Below are positions 1 through 7,663 of a stretch of DNA of 40,553 nucleotides, piece after piece. The stretch is from the NCBI GenBank assembly GCA_028288725.1, contig JAQGIC010000029.1:1-40553 (forward strand), written 5' to 3'. The first letter of the stretch is position 1; each line of letters begins with the position of its first letter. The notes beneath the pieces are model-generated. The model was given only the letters and a program-made list of their open reading frames with translations, did no database searches and was not told the origin of the DNA. A program made the translations under genes and the position numbers. Source of the stretch: Rhodospirillales bacterium (lineage in GTDB: Bacteria; Pseudomonadota; Alphaproteobacteria; ATCC43930; CGMCC-115725).

Positions 1-371
1 CCGCATCCTGCCCCGCCTTCAACAGCTGGAAATACGGCTTCGACGCGCCGCCGCCCTATCTGGCCGGCTCGACCGTCGCCGCGCTGGAAGGCCGCTTCGT
101 CAAGCGCGACGTGATCTACCTGCTGGGCACGGCCGACACCAACCCGAACCATCCGGCACTCGACCGGAGTTGCGAGGCCGAGGCCGAAGGCCCCTATCGC
201 TTCGCGCGCGGTCACGGCTTCTTTGCCTATCTGCAGGCGCGCCATCCGACAGGATTGGCCCAGCGCCTGTGGGAAGTGCCGGACGTCGGCCATGACGGCG
301 GCAAGATGCTGGGCTCGGCCTGCGGGCTCGCGGCCCTGTTCGACAAGCCGGGTTGTGCCAGCGTGCGATGA
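1..371 (+). CDS. Alpha/beta-hydrolase family protein, C-terminal part only
   Basis: The reading frame is open from base 3 and has no start, so the 5' end lies outside the window; 122 C-terminal residues remain. The visible part fits the end of an alpha/beta-hydrolase fold. The stretch VIYLLGTADTN is a late beta strand followed by the candidate catalytic Asp, and VPDVGHDGGKM carries the candidate catalytic His. The nucleophile Ser would be upstream of the window. Four Cys residues (SCPAF, RSCEAE, SACG, PGCAS) suggest disulfides, hence possibly an exported enzyme; that is inference. The substrate cannot be told. The last codons and the TGA stop lie inside a degenerate copy of a dispersed repeat. 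The next gene converges from the other strand 50 bp away. Confidence 0.7.
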   Translation, partial: ASCPAFNSWKYGFDAPPPYLAGSTVAALEGRFVKRDVIYLLGTADTNPNHPALDRSCEAEAEGPYRFARGHGFFAYLQARHPTGLAQRLWEVPDVGHDGGKMLGSACGLAALFDKPGCASVR

Positions 372-416
372 CATGCGGCCTGCTCGGCCTCAGGTCTGAA
401 TCGCTCGCTAAACCAA
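359..416. repeat. Cloverleaf-type dispersed repeat, degenerate half copy (copy C)
   Basis: This stretch aligns with the copies at 10294-10406 and 22670-22784. Shared blocks are GCGATGA, the GGCC-TGCTC-GGCCTCA hairpin centre, TGAATCGCTC and the TAAA that follows. The hairpin arms here have two mismatches, so the copy is decayed, and the third arm is missing. It holds the TGA stop of the upstream hydrolase and ends just before the stop of the convergent DUF1761 gene. Confidence 0.6.
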
Positions 417-420
417 ATAC

Positions 421-819
421 CTAACTGACCAGCGCGATCACCAGCCCGTAGACGATGAAGCGCAGGGTCATGTAGCCGCCGTCGATCAGGCCCAGCAGCA
501 GGCTGCGCCGCGCGAACAGATAGCTGATCCAGAAGGAGGTCGCGACCAGGCCCAGACCGATCGCCGCCCCGGCCTCGACTGCGCGCAACAGGCCCGGCTT
601 CGGGCCGATGAAGACCGCGAACAGGGCGGCGGCGACGATGTTGAGCAGGAACGAAACCCCTAAAATGACCGGCAGCTTGCCGCGCTTCATGGCCTCGTCG
701 CTCAGGCCCGCCTCGATCTGCCAGCGCTTGCCGAACAGCGGGCCATACCAGATGCCGCCGACCAGAAAAGACGACAGCGCGGCCAGAAAAACGCCGAGCC
801 AGGAAATGGTCAGATGCAT
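421..819 (-). CDS. DUF1761 family membrane protein
   Basis: This 132-residue protein has about four hydrophobic segments: roughly residues 5-24 (ISWLGVFLAALSSFLVGG), 51-70 (VILGVSFLLNIVAAALFAVF), 82-103 and 112-131. The IWYGPLFGKRW stretch after the first helix and the GL-type helix pairs are typical of DUF1761, a family of small inner-membrane proteins of unknown function; length and layout fit. The start is well supported: on the minus strand a GGGGGAGG Shine-Dalgarno sits four bases before the ATG. The start codon is also in one arm of a perfect 9-bp inverted repeat (see 816-849). It stands alone between a convergent hydrolase and the GT4 gene, which ends 41 bp upstream on the same strand. 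Confidence 0.8.
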   Translation of the reverse strand: MHLTISWLGVFLAALSSFLVGGIWYGPLFGKRWQIEAGLSDEAMKRGKLPVILGVSFLLNIVAAALFAVFIGPKPGLLRAVEAGAAIGLGLVATSFWISYLFARRSLLLGLIDGGYMTLRFIVYGLVIALVS

Positions 820-849
820 GATGCCTCCCCCAAAGCACCCGCATCATGC
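816..849 (-). promoter_or_regulatory. Perfect 9-bp inverted repeat enclosing ribosome-binding site and start codon
   Basis: GCATGATGC at 816-824 and its exact complement GCATCATGC at 841-849 are separated by 16 bases. In the minus-strand RNA the DUF1761 start codon falls in the 3' arm and the GGGGGAGG ribosome-binding site falls in the loop. Either an RNA hairpin that masks the start codon or a DNA operator would fit. The pairing is seen directly; the role is inference. Confidence 0.4.
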
Positions 850-860
850 GCTTCGATCGG

Positions 861-2003
861 TCAGCCGACCATAACCTCGCGATAGACCCGCAGCATACCG
901 GCCTGGACGCGGGCATCGGCGAATTCGGCGAGTGCCTTCGCCCGGGCGGCCTGCCCCATGCGGTGGCGCAGCGCCGGGTCCTGGGCCAGTTGCTTCAGCC
1001 GATCGGCGACCGCGGCATCGTCGTCGACCGGAACCAGAAAGCCGGTGACGCCGTCGACCAGGGCCTCGCGGCAGCCCGGCATGTCGGTCGTCACCACCGG
1101 CCTGGCGCAGGATGCGGCCTCCAGCAGGGTCTTGGGCACGCCTTCGCCATAGCGTGACGGATAGACCGCCATATGGCTCGCCTGCCAGAAGGACGCGACG
1201 TCCGAGATATGACCGACCCATTCGACCAGCCCCTCGGCGACCCAGGCGCGCACCTCTTCCTCGGTATGGCTGTCGGCGCTGCCCTTGTCGGTGCCGCCGG
1301 CCAGGAGGAACCGGATCGGCACGCCCTCGGCCCGAAGCCGGCGCATGGCGGCGACCGCGACCGCCGGTCCCTTGTCGCGCACCAGCCGGCAGGCCATGGC
1401 GACGATGGGCACGCCCGCGGGTTCGGGCACTGGCGCGAACCGGTCGGTATCGACGCCGCAGCAGCAGATCAGCGCCACCTGGTCTTGCCGGATCGACCCA
1501 CCGGCCGCCAGCCGTTCGCCATCGTCGGGATTTTCCAGCGTGACCAGCGCGCCGCGGCCGCGCATGGCCACCGCCAGGGCCGCCAGCACCGGCCGGCGCA
1601 GCAGCCGCGCCTTCAGGCGTTGCGAGGTGAAGACATAGCCCAGGCCCGCGACGGTCGAGACCCGCGCCGTGACCCCGGCCAGTCGCGCCATCAGCCCGCC
1701 ATAGATGATCGCCTTGAGCGCGATCGAATGGACGATGTCCGGCCGCTCGCGCCGGAACAGGCGCCAGAGCATCCAGAGCGACTTCAGCTCGTTCCTGAGC
1801 GTGCCGCCGCCGCGCCGCCACGGCAGCGCCACCACGGTAAAGCCGAGGCCGGTCAGGATCTCGGCATGGGCTTGCACCCGCGCGCAGACGATGACGCGAT
1901 AGCCGGCCTCGAGCGCCGCCTGGCCGATCGCCAGGCGATGCAGCCAGAAGTACCAGTCCTCCGTGACCACGTAGATGAGCGTCTTCTGGCGTTCCGGAAT
2001 CAT
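861..2003 (-). CDS. Glycosyltransferase family 4 (GT-B fold)
   Basis: With the start at MIPERQKTLIYVV the protein has 380 residues, normal for GT4. The frame stays open for 34 codons further upstream, but those codons run into a dispersed palindromic repeat and are not protein-like, so the inner ATG is preferred; no strong Shine-Dalgarno is seen. The N-terminal Rossmann-like domain begins LIYVVTEDWYFWLHR, as in alphaproteobacterial GT4 enzymes. The C-terminal domain has VYPSRYGEGVPKTLLEAASC, carrying the E-x7-E-type motif that contacts the donor nucleotide sugar, and then DGVTGFLVPVDD. It transfers a sugar from a nucleotide donor to a lipid-linked or polymer acceptor on the cytoplasmic face. 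It is divergent from the CapD-like gene; both probably serve surface polysaccharide synthesis. Donor and acceptor are unknown. Confidence 0.88.
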   Translation of the reverse strand: MIPERQKTLIYVVTEDWYFWLHRLAIGQAALEAGYRVIVCARVQAHAEILTGLGFTVVALPWRRGGGTLRNELKSLWMLWRLFRRERPDIVHSIALKAIIYGGLMARLAGVTARVSTVAGLGYVFTSQRLKARLLRRPVLAALAVAMRGRGALVTLENPDDGERLAAGGSIRQDQVALICCCGVDTDRFAPVPEPAGVPIVAMACRLVRDKGPAVAVAAMRRLRAEGVPIRFLLAGGTDKGSADSHTEEEVRAWVAEGLVEWVGHISDVASFWQASHMAVYPSRYGEGVPKTLLEAASCARPVVTTDMPGCREALVDGVTGFLVPVDDDAAVADRLKQLAQDPALRHRMGQAARAKALAEFADARVQAGMLRVYREVMVG

Positions 2004-2035
2004 AGGTCCGATCGGTTTATTGAACCAAATCTCCG

Positions 2036-2147
2036 TCATGCCCGGGCTTGACCCGGGTATCCACGCGTTGCCGCTCGGCGGCTCCGTCGGAACCGCGAAG
2101 CGCATCGCCCAACCACGTGGATGGCCGGGTCAAGCCCGGCCATGACC
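2036..2147. repeat. REPIN-like element: two inverted palindromic units (copy 1)
   Basis: Two 30-bp units lie in inverted orientation at about 2036-2065 and 2118-2147, matching at 27 of 30 positions when one is reversed. Each unit is itself a hairpin: CCCGGG-CTTGA-CCCGGG at 2041-2057 and ATGGCCGGG-TCAAG-CCCGGCCAT at 2121-2143. One difference between the units is a C:G to G:C swap on both sides of the stem, so pairing is kept. A second copy in opposite orientation, with related middle sequence, ends the window (40453-40553). It sits between two divergent genes. Such elements are known as dispersed, non-autonomous palindromes in alphaproteobacteria. Confidence 0.85.
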
Positions 2148-2270
2148 GAAATAGAGTGGATGCATGGAGAATGCGAAAGGCGCGGGAGTATCATCGAAGC
2201 GCCGAAGGAGATCAAGCCGGGCTCCTGTGCGGCACGTGCTCGCGTTCCCGGGCTGTGCCCGGCCCCGGCT

Positions 2271-2282
2271 TTTGCTATGGTC
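2271..2282 (+). promoter_or_regulatory. Possible -10 promoter element
   Basis: The 12-mer TTTGCTATGGTC occurs here and again identically at 39306-39317, each time shortly upstream of a plus-strand gene. TATGGT resembles a sigma-70 type -10 box as used in alphaproteobacteria. No convincing -35 hexamer is visible at 17 bp spacing, so the call is weak. If right, the ATG at 2277 is part of the promoter and the gene starts at GTG 2319. Confidence 0.3.
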
Positions 2283-4259
2283 ACGGCCTTATTCCCGTCG
2301 GCAATTCGGACATCCTGGGTGAAGCGGATCAATCGGACCCTATTGGCACTGGCACATGACGCCGCCATGACCGCGCTGTCGCTGGTGCTCTCGTTGCTGC
2401 TGCGGCTCGGCGACGACATAGACAAGCTCGACCCGGCGGTGGTCGGGCAGGACATGGCGCTGTTCACTGTCGTCGTGCTCGTGTTCCTGCGCCTGACCGG
2501 GCTCTACCGGGGCATCTGGCGCTATGCCTCGCTGAACGACCTGTTCGCGATCGGCCGCGCCGTCACCGTCTCTATCCTGGTCTATACGCTCATCCTGTTC
2601 CTGACGACCCGGCTCGAGGGCCAGCCGCGCTCGACCCTCGCCATCAACTGGTTCGTGCTGATCGGCCTCTTGTCCGGCCCGCGCATTCTCTATCGCCTGT
2701 TCAAGGACGGACGGCTCGACCGGATATTCGAGCGCGACGCGCACCGCCGCGTGCCGGTTCTGCTGATCGGCGCCGGCGACGGGGCCGAGCTGTTCGTCAA
2801 CGAGATGCATCGCGATCGGCGCTCGAACTACGACCCGATCGGCATCCTGGGCCTGAACGACAGCCGAGTCGGCCGCTCGATCCATCGGGTGCCGGTGCTG
2901 GGCACGATCGACCGGCTGACCGAGGCGGTCGAGAAGCTGAGCAAGGCCGACCGGCGCCCGCAGCGCCTGATCCTGACCAACGACCTGATCGACGGCGCGG
3001 TGATCAGCCGGGTGGTCGAGCAGGCCTCCGCGCTGGGCATCGAGATCGCGCGCATGCCCCGGGTAACGGAGCTGAAATCCGGCGTCGGCGACGGGTTGGA
3101 AATCCGCCCTATCGCGATCGAGGATCTGCTGGGCCGGCCGCAGCGCGTGCTGGACCGCGATGCAATGGCCCGGCTGATCCGCGGCCGGCGCGTGCTGGTG
3201 ACCGGCGCCGGCGGCACGATCGGCTCGGAGCTGGTCCGCCAGATCGCGGCGCTCGAGCCGACGCATCTGACCCTGGTCGACAATGCCGAATATCAGCTCT
3301 ATCTGATCGATCTCGACCTGGCGGAGCATTTCGCCCGGCTGCCGCGCACGGCCTGCCTGGGCGACGTGCGCGACCGGCGCCGGCTCGACGAGATCATGGC
3401 GGAGGCCGGGCCCGAGCTGGTGTTCCACGCCGCCGCCTACAAGCATGTGCCGATGGTCGAGGCGAACCCGACCGAAGGCGTGCTGACCAACGTCATCGGC
3501 ACGCGCAATCTGGCCGAGGCCTGCCGGGCCGCCGGCGTCGCCGCCATGGTGATGATCTCGACCGACAAGGCGGTCCACCCGACCAACGTCATGGGTGCCA
3601 CCAAGCGCCTGGCTGAATGCGTCTGCCAGGCGCTGGATCTGGCCGGCCGGGCGGGCGGACAGAACCCCAAGACGCGCTTCGTCACCGTGCGCTTCGGCAA
3701 TGTGCTGGGCTCGACCGGGTCGGTCGTGCCGCTGTTCCGCCGCCAGCTTGAGGCGGGCGGCCCGCTGACCGTGACCCACAAGGATGTCACCCGCTTTTTC
3801 ATGACCGTGCGCGAGGCAGTCGAGCTGGTGCTGCAGGCCTCGACCGTCGCCATGTCGGATCACCCGCCGGAAGGGTTGGAACGCGGCGGAATTTTCGTGC
3901 TGGAGATGGGCGATGCGGTCAAGATCACCGACCTCGCCCGCCAGATGATCCGCCTGGCCGGTCTGGTGCCGGACAAGGATATCAAGCTCGAGTTCGTCGG
4001 CCTGCGTCCCGGCGAGAAGCTCTATGAAGAGCTGTTCCACGAGGCCGAGCCGCCGGTCGAGACCGGCGCCGACGGCATTCTGCTGGCCGCGCCCCGGACA
4101 TCCGACTATGCCGTGCTGGCCCGCGCCATCGACGACATGGAAGAGGCCGCCCGCGCCCGCGACGGCTCCCGCGTGCTGTCGATCCTCGGGCATCTGGTAC
4201 CGGAACTGCAGCGCGAGCCAGGGCAGCAGGCCCTGCCGGCGGCAGACGCGGCGCGGTGA
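2277..4259 (+). CDS. Membrane-bound nucleoside-diphosphate sugar 4,6-dehydratase/epimerase, CapD/WbpM/PglF type
   Basis: The protein has about 660 residues. The N-terminal part has four hydrophobic segments (around TALSLVLSLLLRL, ALFTVVVLVFLRL, SILVYTLILFLTT and WFVLIGLLSGP) that anchor it in the inner membrane. Next comes a first nucleotide-binding domain (VPVLLIGAGDG), then the short-chain dehydrogenase-type catalytic domain with TGAGGTIG at 308-315. The catalytic set is Ser428 in ISTDKA, Met439 in NVMGATK, and Lys443. Met in the usual Tyr place is typical of the large membrane dehydratases such as WbpM. It probably converts a UDP-HexNAc to the 4-keto-6-deoxy sugar for surface glycans. The start is uncertain: ATG 2277 or GTG 2319, with no clear ribosome-binding site at either. 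The frame is open upstream to 2121 but runs into the repeat. The stop overlaps the next gene's GTG start. Confidence 0.9.
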   Translation: MVTALFPSAIRTSWVKRINRTLLALAHDAAMTALSLVLSLLLRLGDDIDKLDPAVVGQDMALFTVVVLVFLRLTGLYRGIWRYASLNDLFAIGRAVTVSILVYTLILFLTTRLEGQPRSTLAINWFVLIGLLSGPRILYRLFKDGRLDRIFERDAHRRVPVLLIGAGDGAELFVNEMHRDRRSNYDPIGILGLNDSRVGRSIHRVPVLGTIDRLTEAVEKLSKADRRPQRLILTNDLIDGAVISRVVEQASALGIEIARMPRVTELKSGVGDGLEIRPIAIEDLLGRPQRVLDRDAMARLIRGRRVLVTGAGGTIGSELVRQIAALEPTHLTLVDNAEYQLYLIDLDLAEHFARLPRTACLGDVRDRRRLDEIMAEAGPELVFHAAAYKHVPMVEANPTEGVLTNVIGTRNLAEACRAAGVAAMVMISTDKAVHPTNVMGATKRLAECVCQALDLAGRAGGQNPKTRFVTVRFGNVLGSTGSVVPLFRRQLEAGGPLTVTHKDVTRFFMTVREAVELVLQASTVAMSDHPPEGLERGGIFVLEMGDAVKITDLARQMIRLAGLVPDKDIKLEFVGLRPGEKLYEELFHEAEPPVETGADGILLAAPRTSDYAVLARAIDDMEEAARARDGSRVLSILGHLVPELQREPGQQALPAADAAR

Positions 4260-5572
4260 CCGACGGCCGCGCCAAGGTCCGGGCGCTGCGCCGTGCCGGC
4301 AATCTGTGCGAGGCGCGCATCTTCTGCGAACTGTTGATCGACACCGGCCAGGACGTCTGGGATCTGCTGGCCGAGATCGATCAGGACGAGGGCCGCTACG
4401 CCGAGGCGATCGCCGCCTGGGATCGCGCGATCGGCCTTGGCGCACGGGCGGCCCCGACCCTGGCGGCCAAGGCCAATCTGCTGCTCGAGCTTGGTCGGAT
4501 CGACGAAGCCGACCAGGGTTTCGAGCGGGCGCTGGCCGTGGCCCCCGACCACGGCCCAGCCCTCTATGGCCGGGCATCGATCGCCAGCTTGCGCCGGGAG
4601 GCGCCCGACATCGCGCGCTGGCAAACGCTGCTCGACCGGGGGCCCAGCGACGAAGACCGTTTCCACCTGCATTTCATGCTGGGCCGGGCCTTTCTTGAGG
4701 GCGACGATCCGGAACCGGCCTTCCGGCATTTCGCCGCCGGCAACGTGCTGCGGCGTGCCGCCTTCAACTATGACGTCGCCGAGGACGAACGGCTGATGGC
4801 CGCGATCGCCGACGCGTTCCCCGTCGAGGTGATCGCCGACGCCGGCGATCCATCCGAAGCGCCGATCTTCATCGTCGGCATGCCTCGCTCGGGGTCGAGC
4901 CTGCTGGAGCAGATCCTGGCCGCCCATCCGGCGATCCATGGTGCCGGCGAGCTGCTGCACATCAAACACCTGATCATCCGGGAATTCGCCGACAAGGGGC
5001 CGTTCCCGGCCAGCATGGCCGACCGGACGCCCGCACAACTGCGGGCGCTCGGGCGCCAATATCTGGACGCCACGGCGGCCCTGGCGCCGGGTGCCCGGCG
5101 GATCGTCGACAAGCTGCCGCTGAATTTCTACTTCGCCGGGCTGATCCACCTGATGCTGCCGAATGCGCGGATCATCCATATCTGGCGCGATCCGCTCGAT
5201 ACCTGCCTATCCTGCCACACGACGCTGTTCCGCGAGCCGGTGCGCTTTGTCCATGACCAGACGGAACTCGGCCGCTTCCATCGGGCCTATGAAAGCCTGA
5301 TTGCCCATTGGGGTCGGGTCCTGCCGGCGTCGCGGTTCACCGAGGTCGACTATGGCGATCTGGTCGCCGATCCGGAAGCCGAGACCCGCCGACTGCTCGC
5401 GTTCTGCGGCGTCGCATGGGATGCCGCATGCCTGCGGCCGCAAGATGCAAGCAGGGCGATCCGGACCGCCAGCCGGCTGCAGGCGCGCCAGCCGGTCTAC
5501 CGCAGCAGCGTCGGCCGCGCCCGGCGCTATCGGGACTATCTGGGGCCGCTGATCGCGGCGCTCGGCCTTTAA
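4256..5572 (+). CDS. TPR-containing sulfotransferase
   Basis: The start is GTG at 4256, whose last base begins the TGA of the upstream gene (GTGA overlap), so translation is coupled. The 438-residue protein has an N-terminal TPR region of roughly 150 residues (AEAIAAWDRAIGLG, DEADQGFERALAVAPDHGPALYGRA). A PAPS-dependent sulfotransferase domain follows: the 5'-phosphosulfate loop FIVGMPRSGSSLLEQ at about 206-220, and the 3'-phosphate-binding strand RIIHIWRDPLDTCLS at about 305-319. The enzyme would move a sulfuryl group from PAPS to a hydroxyl of a glycan or other acceptor in the cytoplasm. Coupling to the CapD-like enzyme points to a surface polysaccharide or lipid-linked sugar as acceptor; this is inference. 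A second TPR-sulfotransferase lies at 7656-9482. The stop codon overlaps the convergent LysE stop. Confidence 0.88.
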   Translation: MTDGRAKVRALRRAGNLCEARIFCELLIDTGQDVWDLLAEIDQDEGRYAEAIAAWDRAIGLGARAAPTLAAKANLLLELGRIDEADQGFERALAVAPDHGPALYGRASIASLRREAPDIARWQTLLDRGPSDEDRFHLHFMLGRAFLEGDDPEPAFRHFAAGNVLRRAAFNYDVAEDERLMAAIADAFPVEVIADAGDPSEAPIFIVGMPRSGSSLLEQILAAHPAIHGAGELLHIKHLIIREFADKGPFPASMADRTPAQLRALGRQYLDATAALAPGARRIVDKLPLNFYFAGLIHLMLPNARIIHIWRDPLDTCLSCHTTLFREPVRFVHDQTELGRFHRAYESLIAHWGRVLPASRFTEVDYGDLVADPEAETRRLLAFCGVAWDAACLRPQDASRAIRTASRLQARQPVYRSSVGRARRYRDYLGPLIAALGL

Positions 5573-6192
5573 GCCGCCTTCTTCCACGCGACCGCGAACA
5601 CGCCGGCGCCGATCAGCATCGAGCCGCCGACCCGGTTGACCCGGCGCTGGATCTCCGGCCGGCGCACCGCCCGGCGGGCGGCCGAGGCGAGCAGGGCATA
5701 GGTCGCGGCATTCGCGGTCGCGAGCACCAGAAAGGTCGCTTCGAACAGCGCCATCTGCGGCACGATCGGGGTCGCGGCCACAAAGAACTGCGGCAGGAAC
5801 GCGACGAAGAACACGATGCTTTTGGGGTTGAGCGCCGTGACGGCATAGGCATGCAGGAACATGCGCCAGCCCTTGGTCAGGGCCACGGCCTGCGTGCCCA
5901 TCCGGCCGACGGGCGCGCGCCACAGCTTGACGCCCAGATAGATCAGATAGGCGGCGCCGACCCAGCGCAGCCCGGTAAAGAGGGCCGACGAAGCCGCCAG
6001 CAGCACGCCCAGACCCAACATCGACGCGGTCATTGCGGTGAAATCGCCGAGCGCCACGCCGGCCGTAGTCGCCAGGCCCGAACGCCGGCCCTGCCCCAGC
6101 GCATAGGACACCACCAGCAGCACGGTCGGACCCGGAATCGCGACGATGATCGCGGAAGTGACGGCGAAGGCCAGCCAGTGGTCGAAAGACAT
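5569..6192 (-). CDS. LysE/RhtB family amino-acid exporter
   Basis: This 207-residue protein has the standard LysE length and about six hydrophobic segments. The family signature is near the N-terminus: FAVTSAIIVAIPGPTVLLVV, with the IPGP motif, followed by GRRSGLATTAGVALGD. Later segments include VGAAYLIYLGVKLWR and LNPKSIVFFVAFLPQF. It is a proton-driven exporter in the inner membrane; substrates in the family are amino acids and derivatives, and the one here cannot be told. A Shine-Dalgarno AAGGGGGTG precedes the ATG. Its TAA stop overlaps the stop of the convergent sulfotransferase gene within a shared TTAA (5569-5572). It is not clearly linked to its surface-glycan neighbours. Confidence 0.92.
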   Translation of the reverse strand: MSFDHWLAFAVTSAIIVAIPGPTVLLVVSYALGQGRRSGLATTAGVALGDFTAMTASMLGLGVLLAASSALFTGLRWVGAAYLIYLGVKLWRAPVGRMGTQAVALTKGWRMFLHAYAVTALNPKSIVFFVAFLPQFFVAATPIVPQMALFEATFLVLATANAATYALLASAARRAVRRPEIQRRVNRVGGSMLIGAGVFAVAWKKAA

Positions 6193-6268
6193 CGGGACAC
6201 CCCCTTGGGGTCAGCGATGGACCATCAATCCACAATGGACCGACCGCTGGCAAGAACGCCCGACTGGT

Positions 6269-7663
6269 TCAGCGTTCGGCCGTGACGGTCTCGATCATCT
6301 TGGCGATGGCCCCGTCCCATTGCCCGGGCGCCTCCTGGCGATGCAGCGTGACCGTCGGATACCAGGGCGTGTCGGTCCGGTCGAGCAGCCAGCGCCAATC
6401 GGGCGCGTAGGGCATCAGGATCGAGACCGGCCTGCCCATGGCGCCCGCCAGATGGGCGACGCCGGTATCGACCGCGACGAGACGATCTATGCCGGCGAGA
6501 ATCGCCATCGTATCGGTGAAATCCTCGATCTCGGCGCCCAGATTGATCAGCGGCGCCCGGCCGAAATATCGCCCGATTTCGGCCTGCCCCGGGCCCATCT
6601 GCAGCGACAGGAGCGCGACACCGTCGAGCTCGGCGAGTGCCGCGAGCTTGCGGAGCGACATGGACCGGTTGAAATCATTGCCGTGGGTCGGCCGGCCGGA
6701 CCAGACGAGGCCGAGACGGCGATAGCCTTTGGGCACCAGCGTGTCGAGCCGTCGACGCCAATGCTCGGTCTTCGCCGGATCGGCCTGCACATAGGGGATC
6801 GGCGCCGGGATGTTCGCGAGGTCGGTGCCGAACAGGCGCGGCAGGCCGGAGAGCGAACAATAGGCGTCGAACGCCGGCATGTGCTCCCAGCGGTCGAAAT
6901 AGTGGGTGATGCCCGCCTGCTGCATCACGATCGGCTTCATTTCCGAACTGCCGGCCATGATGATGTTCGGGCAGATCTTGGCGAGTTCGGGAATATAGCG
7001 GCAGAACTGGATCGTATCGCCGAAGCCCTGGTCGCCGATCAGCATCAGCACGCCGTTCGGCATCGGCGTGCCGTCCCACAGCGGCCGGTCGTTCGGCGGC
7101 AGCAGAGGCGGCGCGTTCGGCAGGTCGAAGCGATGTTCGTATTCTTTCCAGCCCTCTTCGAACCGGCCGGTCAACAGCAACCCTTCCGCCAGCTCGAAAT
7201 GCGCGCTGGCATTGGTCGGATCCAGTTCGAGCGACCGGCGGACGGCGGCGATCGCCTGATCGAGCTCCAGCCGGTCATAGTGGATCACACCCAGATTATA
7301 GGCCGCTCCCGGATCCTCGGGTGCCAGCTCGACCGCGCGCTTGCCGTGAAACACGGCCTCGTCCAGGCGCGACTGGCTGCGATAGAGCTCGCAGATGTTG
7401 CGATGGTAGAGCGCCACGTCCGGCGCCAGCTGGATCACCCGCTCGAACCGGGCGATCGCCTCGAGCGACCGCTTTCGCTTGTAGGACAGGATCGCGGCCT
7501 GATGCAGCGCCGGGTGATAGGCGGGCGCGGCCTCGATGATCTGGACCAGCAACGCCTCGGCCTCGTCGAACCGTCCGGCCTGCTCGTGCGCCTCGGCATC
7601 GGCGCGCCATTGGTCGATCGTCTTGGAGATCGGCGGCGACGGCGCGGCGGAAAGGTCAACCAT
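6269..7663 (-). CDS. TPR protein with GT9-like glycosyltransferase domain
   Basis: This protein has 464 residues. About residues 15-195 are TPR repeats (HEQAGRFDEAEALLVQIIEAA, EAIARFERVIQLAPDVALYH, DEAVFHGKRAVELAPEDPGA, QAIAAVRRSLELDPTNASAH). The rest is a GT-B-like domain: LLMLIGDQGFGDTIQFCRYIP, LGLVWSGRPTHGND, and the GT9-like nucleotide-sugar signature LVAVDTGVAHLAGAMG near residue 395. Such TPR-glycosyltransferases are common in alphaproteobacteria and mostly lack proven substrates. The start overlaps the end of the upstream sulfotransferase by 8 bp, so the two form an operon and probably act on the same glycan or glycoprotein. It could alternatively glycosylate proteins, with the TPR part holding the acceptor. 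Confidence 0.85.
   Translation of the reverse strand: MVDLSAAPSPPISKTIDQWRADAEAHEQAGRFDEAEALLVQIIEAAPAYHPALHQAAILSYKRKRSLEAIARFERVIQLAPDVALYHRNICELYRSQSRLDEAVFHGKRAVELAPEDPGAAYNLGVIHYDRLELDQAIAAVRRSLELDPTNASAHFELAEGLLLTGRFEEGWKEYEHRFDLPNAPPLLPPNDRPLWDGTPMPNGVLMLIGDQGFGDTIQFCRYIPELAKICPNIIMAGSSEMKPIVMQQAGITHYFDRWEHMPAFDAYCSLSGLPRLFGTDLANIPAPIPYVQADPAKTEHWRRRLDTLVPKGYRRLGLVWSGRPTHGNDFNRSMSLRKLAALAELDGVALLSLQMGPGQAEIGRYFGRAPLINLGAEIEDFTDTMAILAGIDRLVAVDTGVAHLAGAMGRPVSILMPYAPDWRWLLDRTDTPWYPTVTLHRQEAPGQWDGAIAKMIETVTAER

Noticed and set aside
844-1821. A 325-codon alternative minus-strand frame over the GT4 gene
   Set aside because: It overlaps the GT4 frame and has no domain; the GT4 motifs are complete in the other frame.
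2340-4577. A 745-codon minus-strand frame over the CapD-like gene
   Set aside because: It is Arg/Gln/His-rich shadow sequence. The plus-strand frame has a full dehydratase with catalytic residues.
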